The notes under the pieces are model-generated. The model saw nothing but the letters and a program-made list of their open reading frames with translations, was not told the origin of the DNA and made no database searches. A program made the translations under genes and the position numbers. A stretch of 44,461 bases of DNA from an uncultured Pseudomonadota bacterium (GTDB taxonomy: Bacteria > Pseudomonadota > Gammaproteobacteria > Methylococcales > Methylomonadaceae): NCBI GenBank assembly GCA_903848935.1, contig CAINHO010000046.1:1-44461 (forward strand), read 5' to 3'. Below, one piece after another: positions 8,110 to 16,837 of this stretch (position 1 is its first letter; each line of letters begins with the position of its first letter).

Positions 8110-9063
8110 AGGGTAATTTTTTAGCAACGTTTCAGCTGAACGCCCAGCAAAATGATTTAGTTTTTCTTCAATTAACTTCTCAACATTTACACCCGAATCG
8201 CCTAATAACGTCCATTGTTGGGTTAAATCATTTTTCCAAATTAAATGTGCGCCTTTCAACCATGCCAAATCCAAATACAGTTTTTCAGACGCGCTGGTAT
8301 TCGGTTCGGAATCCACATTCACCGCTTCGGTAAAACTAAAACACAATTTCCAGTTATTACTTTGTTCCATTCGACGTAAATGTTTTCGCAACTCATCATT
8401 CGAGCAACATAGAAAATGGGCTAATCCTGTTTGTGTGACTTCTGAAAAACTCACGCTTGGACGACTTTTAAAACAATGAAATTTCATCCTCGATATAGCA
8501 TGGGTAATAATTTCATCCGTTAATTTTGGTGAACCTAAACGCACGCTATCGCCTTGAGTTTCAATCAATCCTAAATCTTCTAACGGGCGGTCGTCTTTGA
8601 ACATTTTTAAAACACCGTCAAGATTCGGGTCTAGGCTTCCTTTCGCTGCATCTTCAATTTTTGAATCAATTTTATTTTTGATGTCATCAAATTTTAGCCA
8701 GTCTTTAGAGATATTTTCCAATGACGTGAAAAAACTTGCGTAAGGTTCGTTGCGTTCTGAAAAACAAATTGCTAAATGAATTGACCACCATGTTGATGAT
8801 TTTTCGAGTTTGAAATCATTTTTATCAACAGCACGGGCAAAATCGGTTAATTCATATTCGCCAGATTTAATTTTTTGAATAAGTTGCGCGGCAAGCATCC
8901 AACCCTGAATTCCACTAATCACATTTGCACCTGCAATTAGTTCTTTTCTTGCATCACGAAGTTTTGCTTTTGAAAAAAGGTCGCGGTGAATCTTTACAAG
9001 TTAAATCGTTTTACTTGTCCAAAATCTTGAAAGGGCAAAAGTTTGATTTCCTATAAGTGCCAT
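8041..9063 (-). pseudogene. DUF4007-like gene with in-frame TAA, apparently fused to brxC sequence
   Basis: Starts at ATG 9063 (AGGGA about 8 bp upstream) with MALIGNQTFALSRFWTSKTI, then TAA at 9001-9003, then the same frame continues LVKIHRDLFSKAKLRDARK and stays open to 8041. Features expected of DUF4007 are visible: an early HEx/FxxR-like block, the STWWSIHLAICFS segment, and FLCCSNDELRKHLRRM near residue 200. DUF4007 proteins occur beside PAPS-reductase-like genes in BREX and Dnd-type defence islands. The last 80 codons look more like the brxC-type partner (VNVEKLIEEKLNHFAGRSAE), so a deletion probably joined the two genes and removed the ATPase domain. Function is lost or doubtful. Confidence 0.5.
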
Positions 9064-9100
9064 AACGGTTTCCCTATTTTTAGAATTATCATGAATGTTT

Positions 9101-9888
9101 TTACAACATACAAATTAAACAACCATCGTCATCTTCGTCATTTTCTAAAACCGCCTGCATTAAGGTTTTCTTCTTTTCTTTATTTGGCGTTAAAGTAAAT
9201 TTTGCTTTGATTTCATCTTTTCTAGCTTCAATTTCGTCTAACGATTCCTTTTCTGACCATGTAAAACGCTTGCCTGTTTTTTCGTCGAATTTTTCATATT
9301 TTTTCGCCGCTTCAAATAATTCAGGATGATGTTCTAAAAGTCCGACCCATTCAATTTTCGCTGAAAAAAACAAAAATAACACCCCGAACGACTACGCCAT
9401 TCGTAGTATTTCGGCATTCCAAGACCAGATTTGTTAAGAATGTTAATGATGTCTTCTTTTGCTAAACCATCTTCTCGAAATGGAAGGCGCGTTGTAATTG
9501 TTGACTTACTTGATAAATAACCCGCCCGTTCAGGTTCATCAGCACGAATTCCAACATACTGAACAACCTCGTCATTACCTGCAAAATCTTCAAAAGGTTT
9601 TAATTTTAAGTTAATCGTACACCAGCGTTGTTGAGCAGAAGGCAAATAGTTGTTGTGCAATTTCATGTAAAAATCAAAATCCCGCACCGTGTTCAACCGC
9701 ACGATTTCTTTACCTAAATAGTCTTCCATAAGGTCAATAAATTGGAGAGTTCCGGGTAATTCTGCACCTGTGCCGGCAAAGAAGTATTCCATTTAGGGAA
9801 CTTTGTCACGCATATAAATCGCTAATGCTGCGCTGTCTTTTCCACCTGAAATACCAAGAAGGTGACGGATTGGTTTTGATGTGGTCAT
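9101..9888 (-). pseudogene. brxP: BrxP, PAPS-reductase-like BREX protein, nonsense and frameshift
   Basis: The start at ATG 9888 gives MTTSKPIRHLLGISGGKDSA, with the SGGKDSA PP-loop of the PAPS reductase/DndC family. TAA at 9793-9795 interrupts just before MEYFFAGTGAELPGT, which follows in the same frame. The second lesion is a one-base loss in an A-run (plus-strand T-run 9355-9358): the frame switches from RSGCYFCFFQRK to IEWVGLLEHHPELFE. The protein then ends in DDDGCLICML, with a terminal Cys pair. The QRWC, CYFC and CLIC cysteines match an Fe-S or sulfur-handling protein. brxP is the marker gene of type 4 BREX, which makes the operon assignment secure. An upstream frame extension to 10017 is unlikely to be translated. 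Confidence 0.85.
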
Positions 9889-9996
9889 GAATTGTTTTTG
9901 TGAATGACAAGATGCGTGGATTATATAGGCTTTTACGTTGCAACTTGGCGAAAATAAAGGGTAGTGGGTTAAATCTGTTGTTGAGCATAAAGAGGG

Positions 9997-10255
9997 GCTG
10001 TAGTAATTTAACAACAATAAATCTAACTTGAAAATCAGCGCGTTATAAAAAATAGTTTTCTTTCATACTGTTACCTGTAATTTGACTGAAATACCATTTT
10101 TCAAACGTGACTCCATTTTTTGAAAAAACTTATCGTGTAACAGTTCAATTTGCGCGAATAAGCGACTGTTTTTGTTGTAAATCGATTTTTGAGATTTTCG
10201 ATTTTAGACGATTCACAACAAAACAACATCATTTTGCAAATCCCCCACAAACAGT
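9997..10255 (-). repeat. about 259-bp intergenic element, copy 1 (inverted relative to copy 2)
   Basis: This fills most of the 428-bp gap between brxP and squalene synthase. Its reverse complement aligns along its full length with 31782-32037 at roughly three quarters identity by eye. The best blocks are GATGTTGTTTTGTTGTGAAT, TTATAACGCGCTGATTTTCA and TTGTTGTTAAATTAC. The ends form an imperfect inverted repeat (CTGT...ATTT at both sides), so it could be a small non-autonomous mobile element, a duplicated promoter region, or an untranslated RNA. No ORF of note is conserved: a tiny ATGAAA(G)... ORF is 7 codons here and 10 in copy 2. Nothing else is seen in the gap except the promoter listed separately. 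Confidence 0.8.
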
Positions 10256-10262
10256 CTATGAT
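10234..10262 (+). promoter_or_regulatory. candidate sigma-70 promoter for the squalene synthase-shc operon
   Basis: TTGCAA (10234-10239) and TATGAT (10257-10262) are separated by 17 bp and point toward the squalene synthase start 54 bp downstream. The -35 box lies inside the intergenic element, on the strand opposite to its hpnH-like orientation. Confidence 0.5.
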
Positions 10263-10316
10263 TGCGCGCATAAAACCTCTTTTTTCAACCCATAAACCGC
10301 GATTTCAAACTTCCAA

Positions 10317-11399
10317 ATGACGAACGAAACCCAAGCCGTTTTAGACAATTCAAAATCGTTGCACGACTTGTCCGATGACCAATTTCAAGCTGTTTTGCTT
10401 GAGGGCGTTTCTCGCACTTTCGCTTTGACGATTCCGCAACTGCCAAAAGTCTTATTTCCAGCGGTCGCCAACGCTTATTTATTGTGTCGCATTGTCGATA
10501 CGATTGAAGATGAAGTGTCGCTTTCGCCTGAACAAAAACGGTATTTTTGCGACGAATTCATCAACGTTGTGAAAACAGGCGAACAATCGGAAATTTTCGC
10601 GTTAGAACTCGCGCCACTTTTGTCAGACCAAACGATTCCTGCGGAACATCAATTGATTCACGTTATTCCACGAGTAATTCAAATCACGCACAGTTTTGAC
10701 CCCGTGCAAGTCAAAGCATTGTCAGAATGTGTTGAAACGATGGCGAAAGGAATGCCGATTTTTCAAGCGCAAAATTTGCACGATGGTTTGGAAACGCTCG
10801 CTGATATGGACAGATATTGCTATTACGTCGCGGGTTGTGTCGGTGAAATGTTGGCGAAATTGTTTTGTCATTATTCGCCTGAAATCGCTAAAAATGAGTC
10901 TGAACTGATGAAATTATCGGTGTCGTTTGGGCAAGGTCTGCAAATGACCAACATTTTGAAAGACATTTGGGACGACGCACAACGGGGCGTGTGTTGGTTA
11001 CCGCAAGATATTTTCACTGAAACGGGTTTTGATTTGAAAAATTTAACGCCTGAAACGAATGATGTGGCATTTAGCGCAGGTTTAGAACATTTAATCAGCG
11101 TCGCACACGAGCATTTGCACAATGCGTTGCGTTACACATTATTGATTCCTTCGCATGAAACGGGGATTCGTAAATTTTGTTTATGGGCGTTAGGCATGGC
11201 GATTTTGACGTTGCGAAAAATCAAAAGTAATTTGAAATTCAATCGTTCTGAACAAGCGAAAATTACCCGCAACAGCGTGAAAGCCACGATTATCAGTACA
11301 AACTTAGCGGTACGCAGTGACTTTTTACTCACTGCCCTTTTCAATGTTGCCAGTCGCGGACTTGTGTCACCTGATTGGACTTACCAAAATAAACCGTGA
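10317..11399 (+). CDS. sqs: squalene synthase (phytoene/squalene synthase family)
   Basis: A protein of 360 residues that condenses two farnesyl diphosphates, here most likely to squalene for hopanoid synthesis. SRTFALTIPQLP (residues 32-43) and the two Mg-binding acidic motifs DTIED (61-65) and DIWDD (216-220) are present. The length, the absence of a partner synthase gene, and the position directly upstream of shc fit a single-enzyme squalene synthase rather than the HpnC/HpnD/HpnE three-enzyme route. The start has no clear ribosome site, but no better in-frame start is available. An 18-bp gap separates it from shc. A phytoene-type product cannot be excluded from sequence alone. Confidence 0.85.
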   Translation: MTNETQAVLDNSKSLHDLSDDQFQAVLLEGVSRTFALTIPQLPKVLFPAVANAYLLCRIVDTIEDEVSLSPEQKRYFCDEFINVVKTGEQSEIFALELAPLLSDQTIPAEHQLIHVIPRVIQITHSFDPVQVKALSECVETMAKGMPIFQAQNLHDGLETLADMDRYCYYVAGCVGEMLAKLFCHYSPEIAKNESELMKLSVSFGQGLQMTNILKDIWDDAQRGVCWLPQDIFTETGFDLKNLTPETNDVAFSAGLEHLISVAHEHLHNALRYTLLIPSHETGIRKFCLWALGMAILTLRKIKSNLKFNRSEQAKITRNSVKATIISTNLAVRSDFLLTALFNVASRGLVSPDWTYQNKP

Positions 11400-11417
11400 T
11401 TTTTAAGGACGACTGTC

Positions 11418-13406
11418 ATGTTTAAAGAATCTCAAGACCACGCTTCACATTCTCCTGCTAGCTCGGCAACGCCCATTCACTCGAAAGCCTACAACTTAGA
11501 CAACGCCATTCAGCACGCCCAAAATAAATTATTAAGTTTGCAAAATGACGCAGGTTATTGGGTATTTGAACTCGAAGCAGACTGCACCATTCCTGCTGAA
11601 TACATCATGATGATGCACTATCTGGGCGACATCGATGAAACCTTACAAGCAAAAATTGCGGTGTATTTACGTTCACGTCAATCGGCAGATGGTAGTTATC
11701 CGTTTTATACGGGCGGAGAGGGTGATATTAGCGGTAGCGTAAAGGTTTATTATGCGTTGAAAATGTCAGGCGACGACATTAACGCGCCACACATGACAAA
11801 ATTGCGTGAATGGATTTTAGCGCAAGGCGGCGCAGCGAAAGCTAACGTTTTCACACGCATTGCACTAGCGACCTTTGAACAATTGCCATGGCGCGGCGTG
11901 CCATATATTCCCGTTGAAATTATGTTATTTCCAAAATGGTTCCCCTTCCATTTAGACAAAGTTTCTTATTGGTCACGCACGGTAATGATTCCATTGTTTA
12001 TTATTTGCACGTTAAAAGCGAAGGCGAAAAATCCAAACAACGTTAGTGTTTTAGAATTGTTCGTAACGCATCCAGATGAAGAACAGCATTATTTTCCTGA
12101 GCGCACAATGCTCAACAAATTCTTTTTAGGTTTAGACAAATTAGGACGAGTTACTCAACCATTGATTCCTAAAAAAGCACACGAACTAGCGATTCAAAAA
12201 GCGCACGATTGGTTTATTGAACGTATGAATGGCGAAGACGGTTTAGGTGCGATTTTTCCTGCAATGGTGAATTCTTACGAAGCATTGCTTTTGCTCGGAT
12301 ATGATAAAAATCACGAATTAGTTTTAACCGCCCGCAAAGCAATTGATAAATTGCTCGTCATCAACGAAAAAGATGCGTATTGCCAACCTTGTTTATCGCC
12401 CGTTTGGGATACGGGGTTGAGTGCATTGGCGTTGGAAGAAGTTCAAAAAACACATCCCCCCCGCCCCCCTTCAAAGGGGGGAGAAACATCACAAAGTTTA
12501 AATCGCGCTTATGAGTGGTTGAAATCCAAACAATTACACGACGAACCAGGCGATTGGCGTATTTCACGTCCGAATGTTAAAGGTGGCGGTGGTTGGGCGT
12601 TTCAATTCAATAACCCACATTATCCTGATGTTGACGATACGGCGGTTGTGGCATTTGCAATGGCAGAATCTGAAAATGCCAAATTGCACGATGCTTCGAT
12701 TCATTCAGCCACGCGCTGGATTATAGAAATGCAATCGAAAAATGGCGGTTATGGCGCATTCGATGTGGATAATACGGCTTATTATTTAAATGAAATTCCG
12801 TTTGCTGATCACGGCGCATTGCTCGATCCGCCAACTTCTGATGTGAGTGCGCGATGTGCGATGTTGATGGCGAAAGTTGCCAAAAATCATCCTGAATATG
12901 CAGAACCATTAAAACGAACAATTGCTTATTTACGCACCGAACAAGAAGCCGATGGCTCGTTTTTTGGACGCTGGGGAACGAATTATGTTTACGGCACTTG
13001 GTCAGTTTTACTGGCATTAGAACAAACCGATTTACCAAAAACGGATCCGATGTACACCAAAGCGGTGGCATTTTTGAAAAGCGTGCAACGTGCAGATGGC
13101 GGTTGGGGCGAAGATAATTACAGTTATCACGATACGAATTACAGCGGCAAATATCAATTTAGCACCGCATTTCAAACAGCATGGGCAGTATTAGCGTTAT
13201 GCGCTGCGGGCGAAGGCAAAAGCCCTGAAGTTAAAGCAGGAATTGATTTTATTCTACGCACGCAACAAGCGGATGGCGTTTGGAATGACAAATGCTTCAC
13301 TGCGCCAGGGTTTCCCAAAGTGTTCTATTTGAAATATCATGGTTACGATAAATTTTTCCCCTTGTGGGCATTGGCTCGCTATCGTAACGAATTGGATAAA
13401 AAGTGA
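11418..13406 (+). CDS. shc: squalene-hopene cyclase
   Basis: A protein of 662 residues that cyclises squalene to hopene at the inner membrane. The catalytic acid motif DVDDTA lies at about residues 404-408, and several QW repeats are visible (GSFFGRWGTNYVYGTW, GGWGEDNYSY, GVWNDK). AAGGA precedes the ATG by about 10 bp. Odd feature: residues about 345-356 (HPPRPPSKGGE) are encoded by a G/C palindrome inserted in frame in a loop between helices, upstream of the AYEWLKSKQ helix. The catalytic parts are intact, so activity is likely. The stop overlaps the hpnG GTG start (GTGA). Confidence 0.97.
   Translation: MFKESQDHASHSPASSATPIHSKAYNLDNAIQHAQNKLLSLQNDAGYWVFELEADCTIPAEYIMMMHYLGDIDETLQAKIAVYLRSRQSADGSYPFYTGGEGDISGSVKVYYALKMSGDDINAPHMTKLREWILAQGGAAKANVFTRIALATFEQLPWRGVPYIPVEIMLFPKWFPFHLDKVSYWSRTVMIPLFIICTLKAKAKNPNNVSVLELFVTHPDEEQHYFPERTMLNKFFLGLDKLGRVTQPLIPKKAHELAIQKAHDWFIERMNGEDGLGAIFPAMVNSYEALLLLGYDKNHELVLTARKAIDKLLVINEKDAYCQPCLSPVWDTGLSALALEEVQKTHPPRPPSKGGETSQSLNRAYEWLKSKQLHDEPGDWRISRPNVKGGGGWAFQFNNPHYPDVDDTAVVAFAMAESENAKLHDASIHSATRWIIEMQSKNGGYGAFDVDNTAYYLNEIPFADHGALLDPPTSDVSARCAMLMAKVAKNHPEYAEPLKRTIAYLRTEQEADGSFFGRWGTNYVYGTWSVLLALEQTDLPKTDPMYTKAVAFLKSVQRADGGWGEDNYSYHDTNYSGKYQFSTAFQTAWAVLALCAAGEGKSPEVKAGIDFILRTQQADGVWNDKCFTAPGFPKVFYLKYHGYDKFFPLWALARYRNELDKK
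12464..12481. repeat. perfect palindrome inserted in the shc coding sequence
   Basis: Arms CCCCCCTT and AAGGGGGG flank a 2-bp centre. The composition is far from the AT-rich surroundings, and it codes PPSKGG, a peptide that typically results from short palindromic repeat elements landing in genes. No second copy was seen in this window. Confidence 0.7.
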
Positions 13407-14143
13407 TTACTGGAATTATCGTTGCCCTTTCTGAAGAACTCAGCACTCTAAAAACTGTCCCAAACGCGCTGTGGGAACGCAGCATGATTCGTGGCAAATT
13501 CATCTTTTTGACCGACGACATCATTTTGATTTATTCGGGCGCAGGGGCAGAAAATGCTCGCAAAGCAGCAGAATTAGCCGTTTCAAAAGGCGCGACAAAA
13601 TTGATGAGTTGGGGTTGTGCAGCAGCGTTAAGTCCCGATTTAAAAATGGGCGATTTGGTTTTAGCCGATAGTTTATTGAATAGTGACGGTTTAGAAATGC
13701 CTGTGAATGCAACGTGGCATCAACACGCAAAAATGGTTTTAGGTTTAGAAGTGGCGGCGTATAAAGGCGCGTTGTTTAATAGTAATACCGTCGTTTCAAC
13801 CGCCGGCGCAAAACAAGAAATTTTCACAAAAACAGGCGCGATTGCGTTAGATATGGAAAGTGGCGCGATTGCTCAAGTTGCACAACATTACGCGCTGCCC
13901 TTTTTAGCGATTCGAACAATTGCTGATCCCTCCTCGATGGATTTACCTAACGCCGTTTTAAAAGCCTTAAACGAAAACGGCGAAATCGAAATCACCAAAA
14001 TCATCGCGTCACTCGTTTTTAATCCCAAAGAAATTCCGCATTTGATTCAACTTGGACAGTATTTTCAGCTCGCTAAAAAGACGCTTTCCACCGTTGCCAA
14101 AAAATTACCCGAAGTCATTGCCTTTAAATCAGTGTCCGCCTGA
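13403..14143 (+). CDS. hpnG: hopanoid-associated phosphorylase HpnG
   Basis: A protein of 246 residues of the nucleoside phosphorylase (PNP/UDP) family. In hopanoid synthesis HpnG removes adenine from adenosylhopane to give ribosylhopane. The family pattern is visible: IYSGAGAENARKAAELAV near the phosphate site, MSWGCAAALSPDLKMGD, and the base/ribose-binding segment ALDMESGAIAQVA (residues 148-160). The GTG start overlaps the shc stop, so it is coupled to shc. It acts on the product of HpnH, encoded 19 kb away in this window. Confidence 0.9.
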   Translation: MITGIIVALSEELSTLKTVPNALWERSMIRGKFIFLTDDIILIYSGAGAENARKAAELAVSKGATKLMSWGCAAALSPDLKMGDLVLADSLLNSDGLEMPVNATWHQHAKMVLGLEVAAYKGALFNSNTVVSTAGAKQEIFTKTGAIALDMESGAIAQVAQHYALPFLAIRTIADPSSMDLPNAVLKALNENGEIEITKIIASLVFNPKEIPHLIQLGQYFQLAKKTLSTVAKKLPEVIAFKSVSA

Positions 14144-14149
14144 TATAAT
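14141..14149 (+). promoter_or_regulatory. candidate extended -10 promoter for hpnN
   Basis: TGATATAAT combines the TGn extension with a perfect -10 hexamer. It overlaps the hpnG stop and lies 39 bp before the hpnN ATG. No good -35 box is seen, as is common for extended -10 promoters. Confidence 0.4.
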
Positions 14150-14187
14150 TCGCGCAATCGTTTTCCCTTTTTGATTGCCCATAATTC

Positions 14188-16791
14188 ATGAATCACCCCC
14201 GTTTTTATTCGCGCCTGTCGCATTGGTGCGAACAACAGATTGTTCACTTTCCTTGGTTTATTGTTTTAGCCGCCGTTTTACTTTGTGCAGGTTCGAGTTA
14301 TTTCGTCTACGAACATTTAACGGTCAATACGAATACCGCCGAAATGTTGTCGCCCGATTTGCCATTTCAACAAAATCAACGTCGCATTGATGAGGCATTT
14401 CCAGCCGATGCTTACACAACGTTGTTTGTGGTCGATGCCAATTCACCCGAAGAAGCGACGCAAAATGCAACTAAATTAGTCAATTTACTTCGCGCCAAAC
14501 CTGACCGTTTCGCGTCGGTTTATATTCCGACGGACAACGATTTTTTTCGTCAGCAAGCATTGTTATATTTAGAAACGCCTGATTTAGAAACCGTCGCCAA
14601 ACAACTCACCGATGCACAGCCGTTTATTGGGTATTTAGCGCAAAATTATTCGCTCGAAGGGCTGTTCGACATTATTCAAAAAGCGTTAAACGAAAAAGAA
14701 AATGCGTTGCCAATGGATTTAAATCCGTTATTGCTCGCAGTCGATAACACGATTAACGCGCAACTCGATGGCAAATCGTCCGCGCTTTCATGGCAAACGT
14801 TGTTAGCAAATAACAAACTTAACGACGATGCCAAACGGGTGTTAATTGTGGCAAAACCTGTGGTGCATTTTGACGAAATGTTGCCCGTCGATGCGGCGCA
14901 AGCCGCCGCGCATGAAGTCGCCAATAAAATCATGAACGAAAATTCAACTGTGCGTGTTCGGATTACGGGCGAAAGTGCGTTGGAACATGAAGAACTCGAA
15001 AGCGTCAGCAGCGGTGCAGAATTCGCTGGCATTGCGTCGTTGATTTTAGTTTTTGCGGTGCAGTGGATTGGCTTTCATTCGTTGCGCTTGCTGGTGATTA
15101 CTTACATCGTTTTGATTATGGGGCTAATTTTAACGGCAGGTTTTGCAGCGATTACGGTTGGACATTTGAACGTGATTTCGATTGCGTTTGCCAGTTTATA
15201 TATTGGTTTGGGCGTGGATTACGCGGTGCATATTTGTTTGTATTATCGGGAACGCAAAGCGCGTGGTTACTCGAATCTCGAGGCAATTCACCACAGCATG
15301 AGCGGTGTCGGTTCGTCGTTATTTTTGTGTGCATTGACGACAGCGTTAGGATTTTTAGCGTTTATTCCGACTGATTACGCAGGCGTTTCAGAACTCGGGA
15401 TTATTTCAGGCGGCGGGATTTTTATTGGACTGATTATTTCTCTGACGGTTTTACCTGCGTTACTTTGCATTTTGCCTGTGAATAATCCGAAGCCGATTAA
15501 ATCAGCGTTCGCGCCACAATTTATCGTCACGTTTCCGTTTCATTACGCAAAATCCATTCGGGTGGTGTCGATTTTATTGGCAATTGGCGCGTGTGGCATT
15601 TTGACCAATTTAACGTTCGATGCAAATCCGATTAACTTGCGCGATCCGCAAAGTGAATCCGTTTCAACCATTAAAGATTTATTGAAATCTAAAAATGATT
15701 CGCCGTTTGCTGTGACGGGTTTGGCGAATAATTTGGACGAGGCGAATGCGTTGGCGGCAAAAATGAAAACCCTGCCCGCCGTTCATGAAACGATTACGTT
15801 AAGTAGTTTTGTGGCTGAAAATCAAAACGAAAAATTGGCGATTATCGACGATTTGAATTTGATGCTTGGCAATCAGCTCGAAAATTTCAACGTCACGTTG
15901 CCTGAAAATCATGAACAACGCGCCGCGCTGGTGAAATTTAATGAGCAATTGAAACGGGCGATTACCGATAAAACACCCAATGCGCGGCTTGAAATGCTCG
16001 AAAAATTACAAAGTCACATTGAAATTTTTTTACACGAGCATAACGATGAACCTGCGATTTACGCACAATTTGAAAAAAATGTGTTAGGTTTATTGCCTTA
16101 TACGTTGGAACGTTTGCGAACCAGTTTAAGTGCGACGGCGTTTGATTTAGCCTCGATTCCAGAAGAAATGCGTTCGCATTGGGTCAATAAAAATGGGTTG
16201 TATAAAGTGCTGATTACGCCTGCGAAAGACCAAAACGTTGAAGCCAATATGAAAGAATTTGTTGAACAAATTAAAGGCGTAGATAACGCCGTTTCTGGTT
16301 TGCCGATTGCGAATGAAGCCGGTGGCGATGCAGTCGTGAAAGCATTTTTGCAAGCCTTCGGAGGCGCATTTACTGCAATTACGTTGTTGCTTTGGGCGAT
16401 TTATCGTCGTTTTTCACACATGGCAATTGTGATTGCACCGTTGATGTTAGCGGCTTTGTTGACGGGAGCAATGAATGTCTTGCTGGATAATCCGTTCAAT
16501 TTTGCGAACGTGATTGCGTTGCCGTTGTTGCTCGGAATGGGGATTGATAGCAGTATTTTAATCATGCACCGCCTGCATTTTAATAAAAACGAAGACGAAA
16601 ATCTGTTGCATAGCAGCACGACGCGGGGGATTATTTTTAGTTCGATTACCACGTTGTGTAGTTTTTCGAGTTTGTCATTTACCCATCATCAAGGCATGGC
16701 AAGTATGGGATTATTGCTGTCGATTGGGTTATTTTTTACGGTGATTTGTTCGTTGATTGTGTTGCCTGCTTGGAGCGGGAAGAGGGTTTGA
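14188..16791 (+). CDS. hpnN: hopanoid transporter HpnN (RND/MMPL family)
   Basis: A protein of 867 residues of the RND superfamily that moves hopanoids toward the outer membrane. The layout is typical: a transmembrane helix near residue 25, a long periplasmic domain, a block of about five helices (from IASLILVFAVQWIGF through VHICLYYRERKARGY to LIISLTVLPALLCIL), a second periplasmic domain, and a final helix block (AFTAITLLLWAIYRR to VICSLIVLPAW). GLGVDYAVHI and GMGIDSSILIMHR are the two conserved Asp-containing helix-4 segments of the MMPL/HpnN group. It lies in the cluster between hpnG and the accessory insertion; hpnO follows after about 1.3 kb. Confidence 0.92.
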   Translation: MNHPRFYSRLSHWCEQQIVHFPWFIVLAAVLLCAGSSYFVYEHLTVNTNTAEMLSPDLPFQQNQRRIDEAFPADAYTTLFVVDANSPEEATQNATKLVNLLRAKPDRFASVYIPTDNDFFRQQALLYLETPDLETVAKQLTDAQPFIGYLAQNYSLEGLFDIIQKALNEKENALPMDLNPLLLAVDNTINAQLDGKSSALSWQTLLANNKLNDDAKRVLIVAKPVVHFDEMLPVDAAQAAAHEVANKIMNENSTVRVRITGESALEHEELESVSSGAEFAGIASLILVFAVQWIGFHSLRLLVITYIVLIMGLILTAGFAAITVGHLNVISIAFASLYIGLGVDYAVHICLYYRERKARGYSNLEAIHHSMSGVGSSLFLCALTTALGFLAFIPTDYAGVSELGIISGGGIFIGLIISLTVLPALLCILPVNNPKPIKSAFAPQFIVTFPFHYAKSIRVVSILLAIGACGILTNLTFDANPINLRDPQSESVSTIKDLLKSKNDSPFAVTGLANNLDEANALAAKMKTLPAVHETITLSSFVAENQNEKLAIIDDLNLMLGNQLENFNVTLPENHEQRAALVKFNEQLKRAITDKTPNARLEMLEKLQSHIEIFLHEHNDEPAIYAQFEKNVLGLLPYTLERLRTSLSATAFDLASIPEEMRSHWVNKNGLYKVLITPAKDQNVEANMKEFVEQIKGVDNAVSGLPIANEAGGDAVVKAFLQAFGGAFTAITLLLWAIYRRFSHMAIVIAPLMLAALLTGAMNVLLDNPFNFANVIALPLLLGMGIDSSILIMHRLHFNKNEDENLLHSSTTRGIIFSSITTLCSFSSLSFTHHQGMASMGLLLSIGLFFTVICSLIVLPAWSGKRV

Positions 16792-16837
16792 TTATGGCGA
16801 AATTAACTTTTTTACAATTTACACAAAGGGGATTTTT

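Noticed and set aside
1914-9795. A recoded genetic code with TAA as glutamine
   Set aside because: Intact genes outside the damaged region end in TAA as normal (for example gltX and deaD), and the same accessory genes also carry frameshifts and deletions.
9889-10017. Longer BrxP N-terminus starting at 10017
   Set aside because: The extension lies partly in the intergenic element, has no similarity to the family, and the start at 9888 gives the normal N-terminus.
10107-10295. A 62-codon ORF inside the intergenic element
   Set aside because: Not conserved in frame in the second copy and no ribosome site.
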